Origin: Methanoregulaceae archaeon
GTDB taxonomy: Bacteria; Armatimonadota; Fimbriimonadia; Fimbriimonadales; Fimbriimonadaceae
DNA: 64,000 bases
Direction of reading: 5' to 3'
NCBI GenBank assembly: GCA_020850325.1
Contig: JADZEW010000008.1
Span: forward strand, 1-64,000
This document shows, piece after piece, positions 37,006 through 45,160 of this stretch; positions within the stretch are counted from its first letter, which is position 1; the number at the start of each line of letters is the position of its first letter. The notes under the pieces were generated by a model. It saw only the letters and a list, made by a program, of their open reading frames with translations. It made no database searches and had not been told where the DNA came from. The position numbers and the translations under genes are program-made.

Positions 37006-40000
37006 CCACCACGAGTGCCCGCGAAGATCAGTCCAGCCCTGCTGTGAACCAGCCCCAAACCGCGACGATGGATGGCAACGAAGCCGTCGCCTACGTCGCC
37101 TATCGGTGCAATGAAGTCTGCGCAATCTATCCGATCACCCCTTCGTCGACCATGGCGGAGTGGGCGGATCAATGGTCGAGCGAAGGGCTGAAGAACCTGT
37201 GGGGAGTCGTCCCCGACGTCATCGAAATGCAAAGCGAAGGCGGCGCTGCGGGTGCGCTTCACGGTTCCCTCCAGGCCGGAGCGCTGACGACCACCTTCAC
37301 CGCATCCCAGGGTCTGCTCCTGATGATCCCGAACATGTTTAAGATCGCCGGCGAGCTCACCCCGACGGTGTTTCACGTGGCTGCACGTTCTATCGCCACG
37401 AACTCCCTTTCGATCTTCGGCGACCATCAAGATGTCATGGCGATCCGCCAAACGGGATTTGCCCTGCTGGCGTCCGCTTCTGTTCAAGAAGCGCACGACA
37501 TGGCACTGGTCGCCCAGGCGGCAACCCTGGCTTCCCGAATCCCCTTTCTGCACTTCTTCGATGGATTCCGAACCTCCCACGAAGTCAGCAAGCTCGAGTT
37601 GATCGACGATGACCACATGCGGGCTCTGCTGAGCGAAGTAGACATCCTGGCTCATCGGAAGCGAGGATTGAACCCGGATCACCCATCCGTCCGAGGAACC
37701 GCCAGCAACCCAGACACCTACTTCCAGTCTCGCGAGGCGTCGAACGCGTTCTACCTCGCGTGCCCCGACATCGTCGAGGAAACGCTAACTCGCTTTGCCG
37801 CCCTCACCGGCAGGCAATACTCGATCTTCGAATACTATGGCCCGCAGGACGCAGAACGCATTATCGTGCTGATGGGGTCGGGTGTCGAGACCGTCAAGGA
37901 AACCGTCGATCACCTGAGTGCACAAGGAGACAAAGTCGGTCTGGTGCAAGTTCGGCTCTACCGGCCCTTCGACACCAAACGCTTCCTCGAATGCCTACCC
38001 AAGACAGTGAAATCCATCGCTGTTTTGGACCGAACGAAGGAACCCGGCTCCTTGGGCGAACCCCTCTACTCAGACGTGGTGCTCACGCTGAGCCGCGTCT
38101 CCGGTGACGCGCCACGGGTCATCAACGGCAGGTACGGACTCTCCTCGAAGGAGTTCACGCCGGCGATGGTCAAGGCCGTGTACGACGAGCTCGCAAAGCC
38201 AGAACCCAAGAACCACTTCACGGTCGGCATCGACGATGACGTCACGCACCTGAGTATCGACTTCGACCCGAGCTTCACGACCGAAGACGCGGATGTCTTC
38301 CGCGCCGTGTTTCATGGCATCGGATCCGATGGAACGGTCGGTGCCAACAAGAACACGATCAAGATCATCGGTGACGACCCTCGGTTCTTCGCCCAGGGCT
38401 ACTTCGTTTACGATTCGAAGAAGTCGGGATCGAGAACGGTGTCCCATGTGCGGTTTGGAAAGCGGCCGATTCGTTCTGCCTATCTGATCCAGGATGCCCA
38501 CTTCGTGGCCTGTCATCATTTCGGCCTCGTTCAGAAGTTCGACGTCTTATCGCTTGCCGCGCCGGGGGCCACGTTCCTCCTCAACTGCCCGCATGGGCCT
38601 GATACCGTGTGGGATTTGCTTCCACGATCGGTGCAAGAAACGATCATCCAGAAGCGCTTGAGGCTCTTCGTCATCGATGCCAATCGGGTTGCCCGCGAGA
38701 CCGACATGGGATCGCATACGAACACGATCATGCAGACGTGTTTCTTCGGAATCTCCGGCGTTCTGCCTCGCGACGAAGCGGTGAAGAAGATCAAGCACTC
38801 GATCGAGAAAACCTACGGTCGGAAGGGTCGCGAGATTGTGCAGCGCAACTGGCGTGCGGTCGATCATACGCTCGCCCATCTCTACGAAGTAGTGATTCCC
38901 GATACTGCGACGAGCACCGTCGAAATGGCGCCGATTGTCTCGCCGAATGCTCCGGAAAGGATTCGTGATTTCGTCGCGCGCTTGATGGCCGGTGACGGAG
39001 ATTTGATGCCCGTCAGCGCCATGCCCGTGGACGGAACATTTCCGAGTGCTACGTCACGCTGGGAAAAGCGCAACATCGCCGAGACGATTCCCATTTGGGA
39101 CCCTGACGCGTGCGTCCAGTGCGGGAACTGCAGCTTTGTGTGTCCGCACTCGGCGATCCGCGCCAAGCTCTTCCACGCCTCACACCTTGAAGGTGCAAAT
39201 GCCGATATGCCTTCGGCTCCGATCGATGCTCGAGGATTCCCCGAGACGCGATACCTGCTGCAGATCTATGACGAAGACTGCACCGGTTGCGGTCTCTGCG
39301 TGCAGGTGTGTCCGGTGAACCATCCCGACGATGCAAAGCGTCGGGCAATCAACATGGCCCCCAAGGAGGCGGGCTCTGAAGCCGCGCAAACGAGCATGGA
39401 GTTCTTCGAAGCGTTGCCGGTGAACGATCGGGCGGCCGTCGATTTCTCAACCGTTCGTGGAACCCAGTTCCTTGAGCCGACCTTCGAGTTCTCGGGGGCC
39501 TGTGCGGGGTGCGGCGAGACGCCGTATCTCAAGCTGCTATCGCAGCTCTTTGGCGACCGCATGATCGTCGCGAACGCGACAGGTTGTTCCTCGATCTATG
39601 GGGGCAATCTCCCGACGACACCTTGGGCCATGAATAGCGAAGGCCGTGGCCCCGCGTGGGCCAACTCGCTCTTCGAGGACAATGCCGAGTTCGGACTTGG
39701 CATGCGTTTGGCGGCCGATCGCCACTTGAGCGAAGCCCAGTCGATTCTGGCGGAACTGGAGCCGGAACTTGGCACCGAACTGGTGCAGAGTCTCATCGAC
39801 CAGCCCCAGGTTCTCGAAAGCGATGTCCGTAAGCAGCGCGTGCGGGTCGCCGAACTGATCGAGCGGCTCAAGCAGATGGACTCGCCCAGGGCCCAGCGAC
39901 TGCTTTCCATCGCCGACCACCTCACGCACCGAAGCGTGTGGATCGTCGGCGGAGATGGCTGGGCGTACGATATCGGCTCGGGTGGCCTCGATCATGTTCT

Positions 40001-40574
40001 GGCCTCTGGCCGGAATGTGAACATCCTTGTCATGGACACCGAGGTGTATTCGAACACGGGCGGTCAGGCCTCTAAGGCGACTCCGCTGGCGGCGGTCGCC
40101 AAGTTCGCGACCGGCGGCAAGCTGGTCGGCAAGAAGGACATCGCCCTGCAGGCGATTTCCTACGGCAACGTGTACGTCGCCCGAATCGCGATGGGAGCCA
40201 GCGCCCAACAGACCTTGCAGGCATTTCGCGAGGCCGATGCTTACCCAGGCACCTCACTCGTCATCGCCTACAGCCACTGCATCGCCCATGGCATCGATAT
40301 GGAACAGGGCCTCAAGCAGCAGCACCGTGCCGTTCACTCGGGTTACTGGCCGCTGTTGCGTTACAACCCGCAGCTCCGCGAGCTCGGCGAACCGCCCTTC
40401 CAGCTCGATTCTCAGCGAGCCACCTGCAACTTCGCCGAATACACCCAAAACGAGCTTCGCTATCGGATGCTGCGGCAGACCAACCCTAGTCACGCCGACG
40501 AGCTGATGGCCATGGCCGAAGAACACATCGCCAAACGATGGATGCTGTACGAGCAACTCGCGCAGATTCGATGA
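37002..40574 (+). CDS. nifJ: Pyruvate:ferredoxin (flavodoxin) oxidoreductase, copy 2
   Basis: 1190 residues, same domain order as copy 1: TMDGNEAVAYVAYRCNEV, ferredoxin insert CVQCGNCSFVCP and CTGCGLCVQVCP, CAGCGETPY, GDGWAYDIGSGGLDHVLASG. Long blocks are identical to copy 1 (such as KNTIKIIGDDP and YGNVYVARIAMGA). The ATG overlaps the stop of the oxidoreductase gene by four bases (ATGA), so the two are translationally coupled. The pair of copies arranged head to head with a dedicated oxidoreductase may separate oxidative and reductive (pyruvate synthase) directions; inference. Confidence 0.95.
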   Translation: MTTTSAREDQSSPAVNQPQTATMDGNEAVAYVAYRCNEVCAIYPITPSSTMAEWADQWSSEGLKNLWGVVPDVIEMQSEGGAAGALHGSLQAGALTTTFTASQGLLLMIPNMFKIAGELTPTVFHVAARSIATNSLSIFGDHQDVMAIRQTGFALLASASVQEAHDMALVAQAATLASRIPFLHFFDGFRTSHEVSKLELIDDDHMRALLSEVDILAHRKRGLNPDHPSVRGTASNPDTYFQSREASNAFYLACPDIVEETLTRFAALTGRQYSIFEYYGPQDAERIIVLMGSGVETVKETVDHLSAQGDKVGLVQVRLYRPFDTKRFLECLPKTVKSIAVLDRTKEPGSLGEPLYSDVVLTLSRVSGDAPRVINGRYGLSSKEFTPAMVKAVYDELAKPEPKNHFTVGIDDDVTHLSIDFDPSFTTEDADVFRAVFHGIGSDGTVGANKNTIKIIGDDPRFFAQGYFVYDSKKSGSRTVSHVRFGKRPIRSAYLIQDAHFVACHHFGLVQKFDVLSLAAPGATFLLNCPHGPDTVWDLLPRSVQETIIQKRLRLFVIDANRVARETDMGSHTNTIMQTCFFGISGVLPRDEAVKKIKHSIEKTYGRKGREIVQRNWRAVDHTLAHLYEVVIPDTATSTVEMAPIVSPNAPERIRDFVARLMAGDGDLMPVSAMPVDGTFPSATSRWEKRNIAETIPIWDPDACVQCGNCSFVCPHSAIRAKLFHASHLEGANADMPSAPIDARGFPETRYLLQIYDEDCTGCGLCVQVCPVNHPDDAKRRAINMAPKEAGSEAAQTSMEFFEALPVNDRAAVDFSTVRGTQFLEPTFEFSGACAGCGETPYLKLLSQLFGDRMIVANATGCSSIYGGNLPTTPWAMNSEGRGPAWANSLFEDNAEFGLGMRLAADRHLSEAQSILAELEPELGTELVQSLIDQPQVLESDVRKQRVRVAELIERLKQMDSPRAQRLLSIADHLTHRSVWIVGGDGWAYDIGSGGLDHVLASGRNVNILVMDTEVYSNTGGQASKATPLAAVAKFATGGKLVGKKDIALQAISYGNVYVARIAMGASAQQTLQAFREADAYPGTSLVIAYSHCIAHGIDMEQGLKQQHRAVHSGYWPLLRYNPQLRELGEPPFQLDSQRATCNFAEYTQNELRYRMLRQTNPSHADELMAMAEEHIAKRWMLYEQLAQIR

Positions 40575-40627
40575 GGTCTTCACAACACGGGTCCGCGGTA
40601 AACAGGAGGGGCGACTCGATGCCCAGC

Positions 40628-40657
40628 TTGGCCTGCGGCTGGCCCAGCGGGTATCCT
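40628..40657 (+). promoter_or_regulatory. Promoter of tRNA-Ala
   Basis: TTGGCC (40628-40633), 18-bp spacer, TATCCT (40652-40657), ending 12 bp before the tRNA. Confidence 0.5.
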
Positions 40658-40669
40658 CTGGGGGTCCGT

Positions 40670-40745
40670 GGGGGCATAGCTCAGTTGGGAGAGCACCTGC
40701 TTTGCAAGCAGGGGGTCAGGGGTTCGAGTCCCCTTGCCTCCACCA
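40670..40745 (+). tRNA. tRNA-Ala (UGC)
   Basis: Complete cloverleaf: acceptor GGGGGCA pairs with TGCCTCC with one G-U; D arm with AGCTCAGTTGGGAGAGCA; anticodon arm CCTGC-TTTGCAA-GCAGG with anticodon TGC; T arm GGGG-TTCGAGT-CCCC. CCA is encoded at 40743-40745. Its 3' third is overlapped by the end of the convergent serine recombinase frame, so it is the probable integration site of the module to the right. Confidence 0.97.
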
Positions 40746-42269
40746 ATCTTCAGATTTCACTTTTGCGAGGCCGTTCTTGGCGGTCTCGTTTTCGTTTTGA
40801 GCCCCGGATTTGACGAGATTCAGCATCAAATCGAAGAACTCGTGGAGTTCCACCTCCAGCCTTCCGTCCACCCAAGAGGAGTTCGAACACATCAACTTGA
40901 TCAGTTCGCGCTTTTGCTCGGAATCGGCGCTCTTGAACCTGAGGTGGGCGGTGGAGGCAAGTTCGAACACCCGCATCGCTTCATCGATCAGAACAGGCTC
41001 GGTGCGGTCCAACGCGGCCAGTTCGAGCTTCATTTCGGTGACCCTCGCCTCCCACTTCGCTCGGGTCTCTCGGTAGAACTCGGCGGAGATCTCGCCTTCC
41101 ACCTTGTCGAGGTAGAGCTTCTCAAGTCTGGAGCTGATGGCTGCGCACTCGGCTCGGATCTCTCGCTCCCTCTTTGCCCGGGAACCGTGGCGATCCGCAT
41201 CGGCCTGACGGAGACCTTCCTGAATCCAGGGCAGCATCTCGCCTGGCACCGTGAGGAGTTTCAGAAGATCGGCATACGCAGCGTCGATCTTCGACTCGGC
41301 GATGTACGGGCGGCCGCAGATATCTCTCTTGCGCCCCGTGCAGTGATAGTAGGTGTATCGACCCTTCTTGACTTCCCCGGTGAGCAGATCGCCGCACTTG
41401 CACGCGATCAAGCCCCGGTAAGCAAAGGGTAGGGTACCGAACCCGGTCTTGCGGTTGCCCCTCCCCTTGCGGATATCTTGCACCCTGTCCCAGAGTTCCT
41501 TGGAGACGAGCGGCTCGTGGATCCCAAGCACTTCGCGACCGTTCCAGCGGATGATGCCGCAGTAGGCCGGTTGCTTGAGTATCTGATCTATCGCGCTCTT
41601 CGCCAAAGGATGCCTCTTCTTCGACACAAGGCCGCGCTTTCTGGCGTGCGCCACCAGCATTTCGAGGGAGTGGGCTCCGGCAGCGTACAGCTCGAAGAGT
41701 TCCCTCACCTGGTGAGCCCGCGACGGATCGGGCACGATGACCTTGCGCTTCGTCCCTGACTCCAAGGCGTTGAGGTAGCCGAGCGGCGAGTGGGTGGGAT
41801 AGATGCCTTGGGCCGCCTTCTCGTTGAGACCCTTTCGGATCTCCTCGGAGAGGTTGTCCACGTAGTTCTTCGCCATGAGGACGCGGATGCCGTGCATGAA
41901 CTTGTCCTGACTCTTCGACGACTCCCCAATGACCATGCTGTCTTTGACGAAGTGAAGCTCGACGCCCAGGTGATCCACCTTCACGTAATCCGCGAAGTTG
42001 CGATACAGCCTGTCCACTTTCTCGACAAGGATGACGTGGCCCGGATGGGACTCAAGGAAGCGCAGCATCTCGCCAAAAGCCCGGCGACCCGACTGCTTGG
42101 CCGTCTCCGCTTCGGTGAACTCGCGGACGACGTCCACCTCCTGCTCTGCGGCGTAGGTCCGTAGAAGCCGGAGTTGGGCGTCTACGCTGAACCCTTCCGC
42201 CTCCTGCTCCTTGGAGCTGACCCTGGCGTAGATAACAGCCTTTGTCCTGGCAGCGACACGCTTTCTCAT
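40716..42269 (-). CDS. Large serine recombinase 2 (reading into tRNA-Ala)
   Basis: 517 residues. Catalytic domain AVIYARVSSKEQEAEGFS with the nucleophile Ser in RVSS at about residue 19; the recombinase domain (KRHPLAKSAIDQILKQPAYCG) follows; a zinc-ribbon with CKCGDLLTGEV, HCTGRKRDICG; then a coiled-coil near 360-440. The last residues (WWRQGDSNP) are merely the tRNA-Ala 3' end read in antisense, so the native C-terminus was probably different and the frame was fused to the tRNA on integration. ATG overlaps the upstream recombinase stop (ATGA). Confidence 0.88.
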   Translation of the reverse strand: MRKRVAARTKAVIYARVSSKEQEAEGFSVDAQLRLLRTYAAEQEVDVVREFTEAETAKQSGRRAFGEMLRFLESHPGHVILVEKVDRLYRNFADYVKVDHLGVELHFVKDSMVIGESSKSQDKFMHGIRVLMAKNYVDNLSEEIRKGLNEKAAQGIYPTHSPLGYLNALESGTKRKVIVPDPSRAHQVRELFELYAAGAHSLEMLVAHARKRGLVSKKRHPLAKSAIDQILKQPAYCGIIRWNGREVLGIHEPLVSKELWDRVQDIRKGRGNRKTGFGTLPFAYRGLIACKCGDLLTGEVKKGRYTYYHCTGRKRDICGRPYIAESKIDAAYADLLKLLTVPGEMLPWIQEGLRQADADRHGSRAKREREIRAECAAISSRLEKLYLDKVEGEISAEFYRETRAKWEARVTEMKLELAALDRTEPVLIDEAMRVFELASTAHLRFKSADSEQKRELIKLMCSNSSWVDGRLEVELHEFFDLMLNLVKSGAQNENETAKNGLAKVKSEDWWRQGDSNP

Positions 42270-44383
42270 CCGATCCTCCGGCGGTTGCTCATCGAGATGG
42301 GGAGGAACTCTTCGGCGGCCTCCAACCTTATGAGGGCCGCCTTTGCCGTCTTGCGATCAAGCTTCTCGAGGGCGGCACTCAGCAACGCGGAGACCCGCTC
42401 CTGGCTGATCCCGGTATGGGCAGAAATCGCCGGTTCGGACTTGCCTTCGGCAGCCAGGATGAGAACCTGATACTCCATCGTTTTGAGTTTGGTGGCCGAG
42501 CGTTTGATCTTTGATGCTCTTCCGAACAAAGGCAGTTGGGACTGAACACGGCGGATGTGATGCTCCGCGCGCCTTGCGGCCTCACGGTGCCCCTTCATGC
42601 CCGGTACCTCTACGCCCAGCTTCTGACGTGCACGGTTGAGCAACGAGAATACGCTGGTGGGGCTGGATTCGAAGTACACCGCAATCTGGTTATAGTCCGC
42701 ATCGTCAAGCGTGTGCTTCAGCGCGGCCAGCTCTCTGGCCGTGAGGAGTGCTACGCCGTCGAGCTTGCCTGAGCGATACCGTTCCGCGCCGCGTAGAACT
42801 TCGATTTCAATCGGTTCCTCATCGAACACGAACTTGACGCGAATCCACTTGCGCTCGTCACGGGCGAAGACCTCCAGTTTCTCGATGGAGATGTGCAGCG
42901 CCTCGCGCCGCTCCGCGTCGCTCAGATACCCCCAGACTTCGGTGAAGCGGTGGAGTGCTTGCTGTGCATTTCGCACCTGATCTGTTCGCCGAGCCGAAGC
43001 AGAGAGCTGGGCCTCGATGCCAAGCTCTTCCTCCAAGAGAGCTTGAGTAGCTTCCTCCAAGCCTTGGATTTGCTTCCTAGCGGTGGCGTTCGAAAGAACG
43101 CCGGAGGCGATGGCATCGACAATGCGCCCGATTTTGACCTGGGTCTCCTGCAGTGTGGAGCGGATCTTGACGAGCCTGCTATGCAGTTCGCGATCTTGTC
43201 TACGGATTAGGGACTCGATCTTATCCTCGATCTGGGACTGCATTTCCGGGGAACGGGCGATTACGCCCAGTTGGGCAACGACGAGCTCTTCAAGCACCTT
43301 GGCCGAGATGTACACGTGAGAGCCGTCGTCGGAGGTCCCATTGCCAAGGCAACGGTAGCCGGGCGACTCGGTGTGGAACGAGCCGTTTAGCCGCCTTCTG
43401 CAATGGCCACAATAGGCGATCCCGTTGAAGAGGCGGAAGGGTTGCGTGTGGGCAACGCCCTTAAGCCTCTTCCGGTTCCGCTCCAGACGATCCATGATTT
43501 GGGCGAGCACCGACTCGTCGTAGAACCGGTCCTCGTAGTGAAGTCCGGGCGCGAGCGAGCCGTCTGGCTGGCGCACCTGACCGACGTGCGTGGGATTCGT
43601 CAGCACGAGCGCGACCGTGTTGTTCTTCCAACGCCCGATGGTTCGCTTGTGGGGGACGCCCTCGCGGTTGAGCATGTTGGCAATGGCCTGCATACTTGTT
43701 CCCGACAGATAAAGATCCTTGATGCGGAGGACGACCTCGCGCTCAACGGCCTCAGGGACGATGTTGGTTCGTCCCCCAGGGCATTCGGACGCCACCTGCC
43801 TTCTCCAGCCGTAGGGCACCGTGCCAAGGTAGTAGCCATCCCTTCGCTTGCAATCCAAGTTGCGCTTGATGTTCTCGCTAATCTGGTGCCGTTGCAGCTC
43901 GGCGACCCCCGCGATGACGCCTTGGGCAAAGAGCCCCTCGCTCGTAGTGTCGAACGACCCGGTGACGAATACGAACTGGATTCCCCTCGGCTTCATGATC
44001 TCGGAGTACAACGCCAAGTGCCCCAGATGGTCCCGATAGATGCGGTCAGGATGGTAGGCGGCCACATGGGTGAACTCCCCGTTGGTGAGCCGCTGGATCA
44101 GTTCGAAGAGCCCTTTGCGGTCCCGGGGCCGTCGGGCCGTCGCCCAAGGTTTTGGGCCCGAACCTCCGCTTTTGCCTTCGTCGGTGAAGATCTCGTAGGT
44201 ATAGCCTCCCTTGCCGAACCTCTTGTCCAACTCCTGAAGCACCATCACGGGCTGGTTCTCGAGCGAGATTCCGTCATCAGCTTGCTTCATCGTCGAGACC
44301 CGACGGTAGATGGCGACGTGAGGAACGCTCACGCCTCGTCCCCTCCGAAGAGGCTCAGCTGGGTTAACGGCGGTATTCGACAT
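42266..44383 (-). CDS. Large serine recombinase 1
   Basis: 705 residues. Resolvase-type catalytic domain HVAIYRRVSTMKQADDGIS (nucleophile Ser in RVST near residue 29), YHPDRIYRD, then a recombinase domain (GTSMQAIANMLNREGVPHKRT), a zinc-ribbon (YCGHCRRRLNG), a coiled-coil (380-470) and an extra C-terminal part of two helix-turn-helix-like regions (AEGKSEPAISAHTGISQERV). ATG at 44383 follows TAATAT by 6 nt within an AT-rich patch; a GTG at 44332 overlapping the upstream small frame (GTGA) is the alternative. It is translationally coupled to recombinase 2, which suggests both act together, as in two-recombinase integration modules. Confidence 0.9.
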   Translation of the reverse strand: MSNTAVNPAEPLRRGRGVSVPHVAIYRRVSTMKQADDGISLENQPVMVLQELDKRFGKGGYTYEIFTDEGKSGGSGPKPWATARRPRDRKGLFELIQRLTNGEFTHVAAYHPDRIYRDHLGHLALYSEIMKPRGIQFVFVTGSFDTTSEGLFAQGVIAGVAELQRHQISENIKRNLDCKRRDGYYLGTVPYGWRRQVASECPGGRTNIVPEAVEREVVLRIKDLYLSGTSMQAIANMLNREGVPHKRTIGRWKNNTVALVLTNPTHVGQVRQPDGSLAPGLHYEDRFYDESVLAQIMDRLERNRKRLKGVAHTQPFRLFNGIAYCGHCRRRLNGSFHTESPGYRCLGNGTSDDGSHVYISAKVLEELVVAQLGVIARSPEMQSQIEDKIESLIRRQDRELHSRLVKIRSTLQETQVKIGRIVDAIASGVLSNATARKQIQGLEEATQALLEEELGIEAQLSASARRTDQVRNAQQALHRFTEVWGYLSDAERREALHISIEKLEVFARDERKWIRVKFVFDEEPIEIEVLRGAERYRSGKLDGVALLTARELAALKHTLDDADYNQIAVYFESSPTSVFSLLNRARQKLGVEVPGMKGHREAARRAEHHIRRVQSQLPLFGRASKIKRSATKLKTMEYQVLILAAEGKSEPAISAHTGISQERVSALLSAALEKLDRKTAKAALIRLEAAEEFLPISMSNRRRIG

Positions 44384-44580
44384 AACTCAATATTACCGTC
44401 TTTAACAGAAGTCACCTTATCAACATTATTATGATTATTCTCAGGTTCAAGGTCCCCTGGAATCTCGATGTCTGAGGCGCATCGCACCGCGGCCGCAGCC
44501 AGGAGCGCGGCGAGCGCGGAAAGGGCGTCAGTTCTCGTAATCTGCGGATACTTCGTCGGGTGCTCGGGTTTCCTGGGCAT
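44329..44580 (-). CDS. Small protein upstream of the recombinases (uncertain)
   Basis: 83 residues, MPRKPEHPTKYPQITRTDAL then an Ala-rich helix and a charged, AT-rich coded tail ending LSLFGGDEA. GGAG precedes the ATG. It overlaps the recombinase start by 55 bp and contains the recombinase promoter, so either it or the upstream start is wrong. Position suggests an excisionase or accessory factor, but no helix-turn-helix is recognisable. Confidence 0.35.
   Translation of the reverse strand: MPRKPEHPTKYPQITRTDALSALAALLAAAAVRCASDIEIPGDLEPENNHNNVDKVTSVKDGNIELCRIPPLTQLSLFGGDEA
44390..44395 (-). promoter_or_regulatory. -10 box of serine recombinase 1 (leaderless)
   Basis: Minus-strand TAATAT, 6 nt, ATG at 44383. 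It sits in an AT-rich island (44384-44450) unlike its GC-rich surroundings. Confidence 0.5.
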
Positions 44581-44695
44581 CTTCGTCTCCGACCGGCATC
44601 TTGCTTAGCAGCGCGAAGAAAGCGATCACCCGCCGCCGACTCTCATCGAGCGGGGTTGAACTGGCTGTCTCTCCTGCCTTTGCCAAATCCGGCAT
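44528..44695 (-). CDS. Small protein in the recombinase module (uncertain)
   Basis: 55 residues reading MPDLAKAGETASSTPLDESR, then RRVIAFFALLSKMPVGDEDA and an acidic tail. It has a codon pattern like that of neighbours and starts 36 bp from the divergent gene at 44731, with TTCACT 6 nt before the ATG. It overlaps the 83-residue frame; perhaps only one of the two is translated. No family recognised. Confidence 0.35.
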   Translation of the reverse strand: MPDLAKAGETASSTPLDESRRRVIAFFALLSKMPVGDEDAQETRAPDEVSADYEN

Positions 44696-44716
44696 GTGCA
44701 CAGTGAACTTCCGGAG

Positions 44717-44722
44717 TAGAAT
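44717..44722 (+). promoter_or_regulatory. -10 box of the 130-aa gene (leaderless)
   Basis: TAGAAT, 8 nt, GTG at 44731. GGAAGG abuts the GTG directly and is too close to act as ribosome site. Confidence 0.45.
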
Positions 44723-44730
44723 TCGGAAGG

Positions 44731-45123
44731 GTGGATGACACGCAATCTCCGAAAATCAGGCCCCCGGCGCTCATTGAGGAAGCCTCGCAACTCGATGAAG
44801 AGCGAGGCAAGGTCTCGCCCGAACAGCACAGGAACGCTCACCTGGGCCACCTCTATTCGCTCGTCCTTGACGACCCTGACTTCGCACATCTAAAGCCGCA
44901 CCTGACGAAGCTGGTCGGTCACCGCAAGGTCGCAGGCCGCGACGTGCCGGGCGTGGCCGAGCTGGTTTCGAAGCCCGCTGCCGAGATAAGGATCAACTCG
45001 TCGTTGCTTGCTCTTGCCGCGATCATGTGGTCACGCGAAGCGGAAGTCCACCCGTATGAGATCAAGGGAAGCGCCGAGCCGTTCTTCTCCAGGATCGTCT
45101 GCTTGTTGTTGACCTCGTCATAG
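44731..45123 (+). CDS. Module-borne protein with C-terminus fused to an Rhs relic
   Basis: 130 residues, mainly helical and charged: IRPPALIEEASQLDEERGKV, YSLVLDDPDFAHLKPHLTKL, HRKVAGRDVPGVAELVSKPA. Function unknown. From about codon 115 on (GSAEPFFSRIVCLLLTSS) the DNA is antisense to an Rhs YD repeat, the same stretch as 50119-50167, so its authentic C-terminus was lost and replaced at a recombination junction. It diverges from the recombinase operon. Confidence 0.6.
   Translation: MDDTQSPKIRPPALIEEASQLDEERGKVSPEQHRNAHLGHLYSLVLDDPDFAHLKPHLTKLVGHRKVAGRDVPGVAELVSKPAAEIRINSSLLALAAIMWSREAEVHPYEIKGSAEPFFSRIVCLLLTSS
45075..45122 (-). pseudogene. Rhs YD-repeat fragment
   Basis: On the minus strand this reads YDEVNNKQTILEKNGS. 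The same sequence with D for N is encoded within the main Rhs core (50119-50166); over about 47 bp only some four bases differ. Nothing of the Rhs remains on either side. It marks a former Rhs copy or a recombination end. Confidence 0.75.
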
Positions 45124-45160
45124 CAGCATACAAAACAGTTCGAGCAAGTTCGCGTACGAC

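Larger units (their letters stand above)
40746..45072. mobile_element. Integrated serine-recombinase module at tRNA-Ala
   Basis: Left limit: the encoded CCA of tRNA-Ala, into which the recombinase frame runs. Right limit: about 45072, where the plus-strand gene 44731-45123 abruptly enters a relic of an Rhs gene. Between them lie two coupled serine recombinases and small genes with a compact divergent promoter. I could not find a second copy of the tRNA 3' end on the right, and serine recombinases often leave only very short core repeats, so the limits are provisional. Confidence 0.45.

Noticed and set aside
40716-40745. The C-terminal WRQGDSNP of serine recombinase 2 as a functional motif
   Set aside because: It is the antisense translation of the tRNA-Ala 3' end, not a conserved protein segment.
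44725-44730. GGAAGG as ribosome site for the 130-residue gene
   Set aside because: It directly abuts the GTG with no spacing; a leaderless start fits better.
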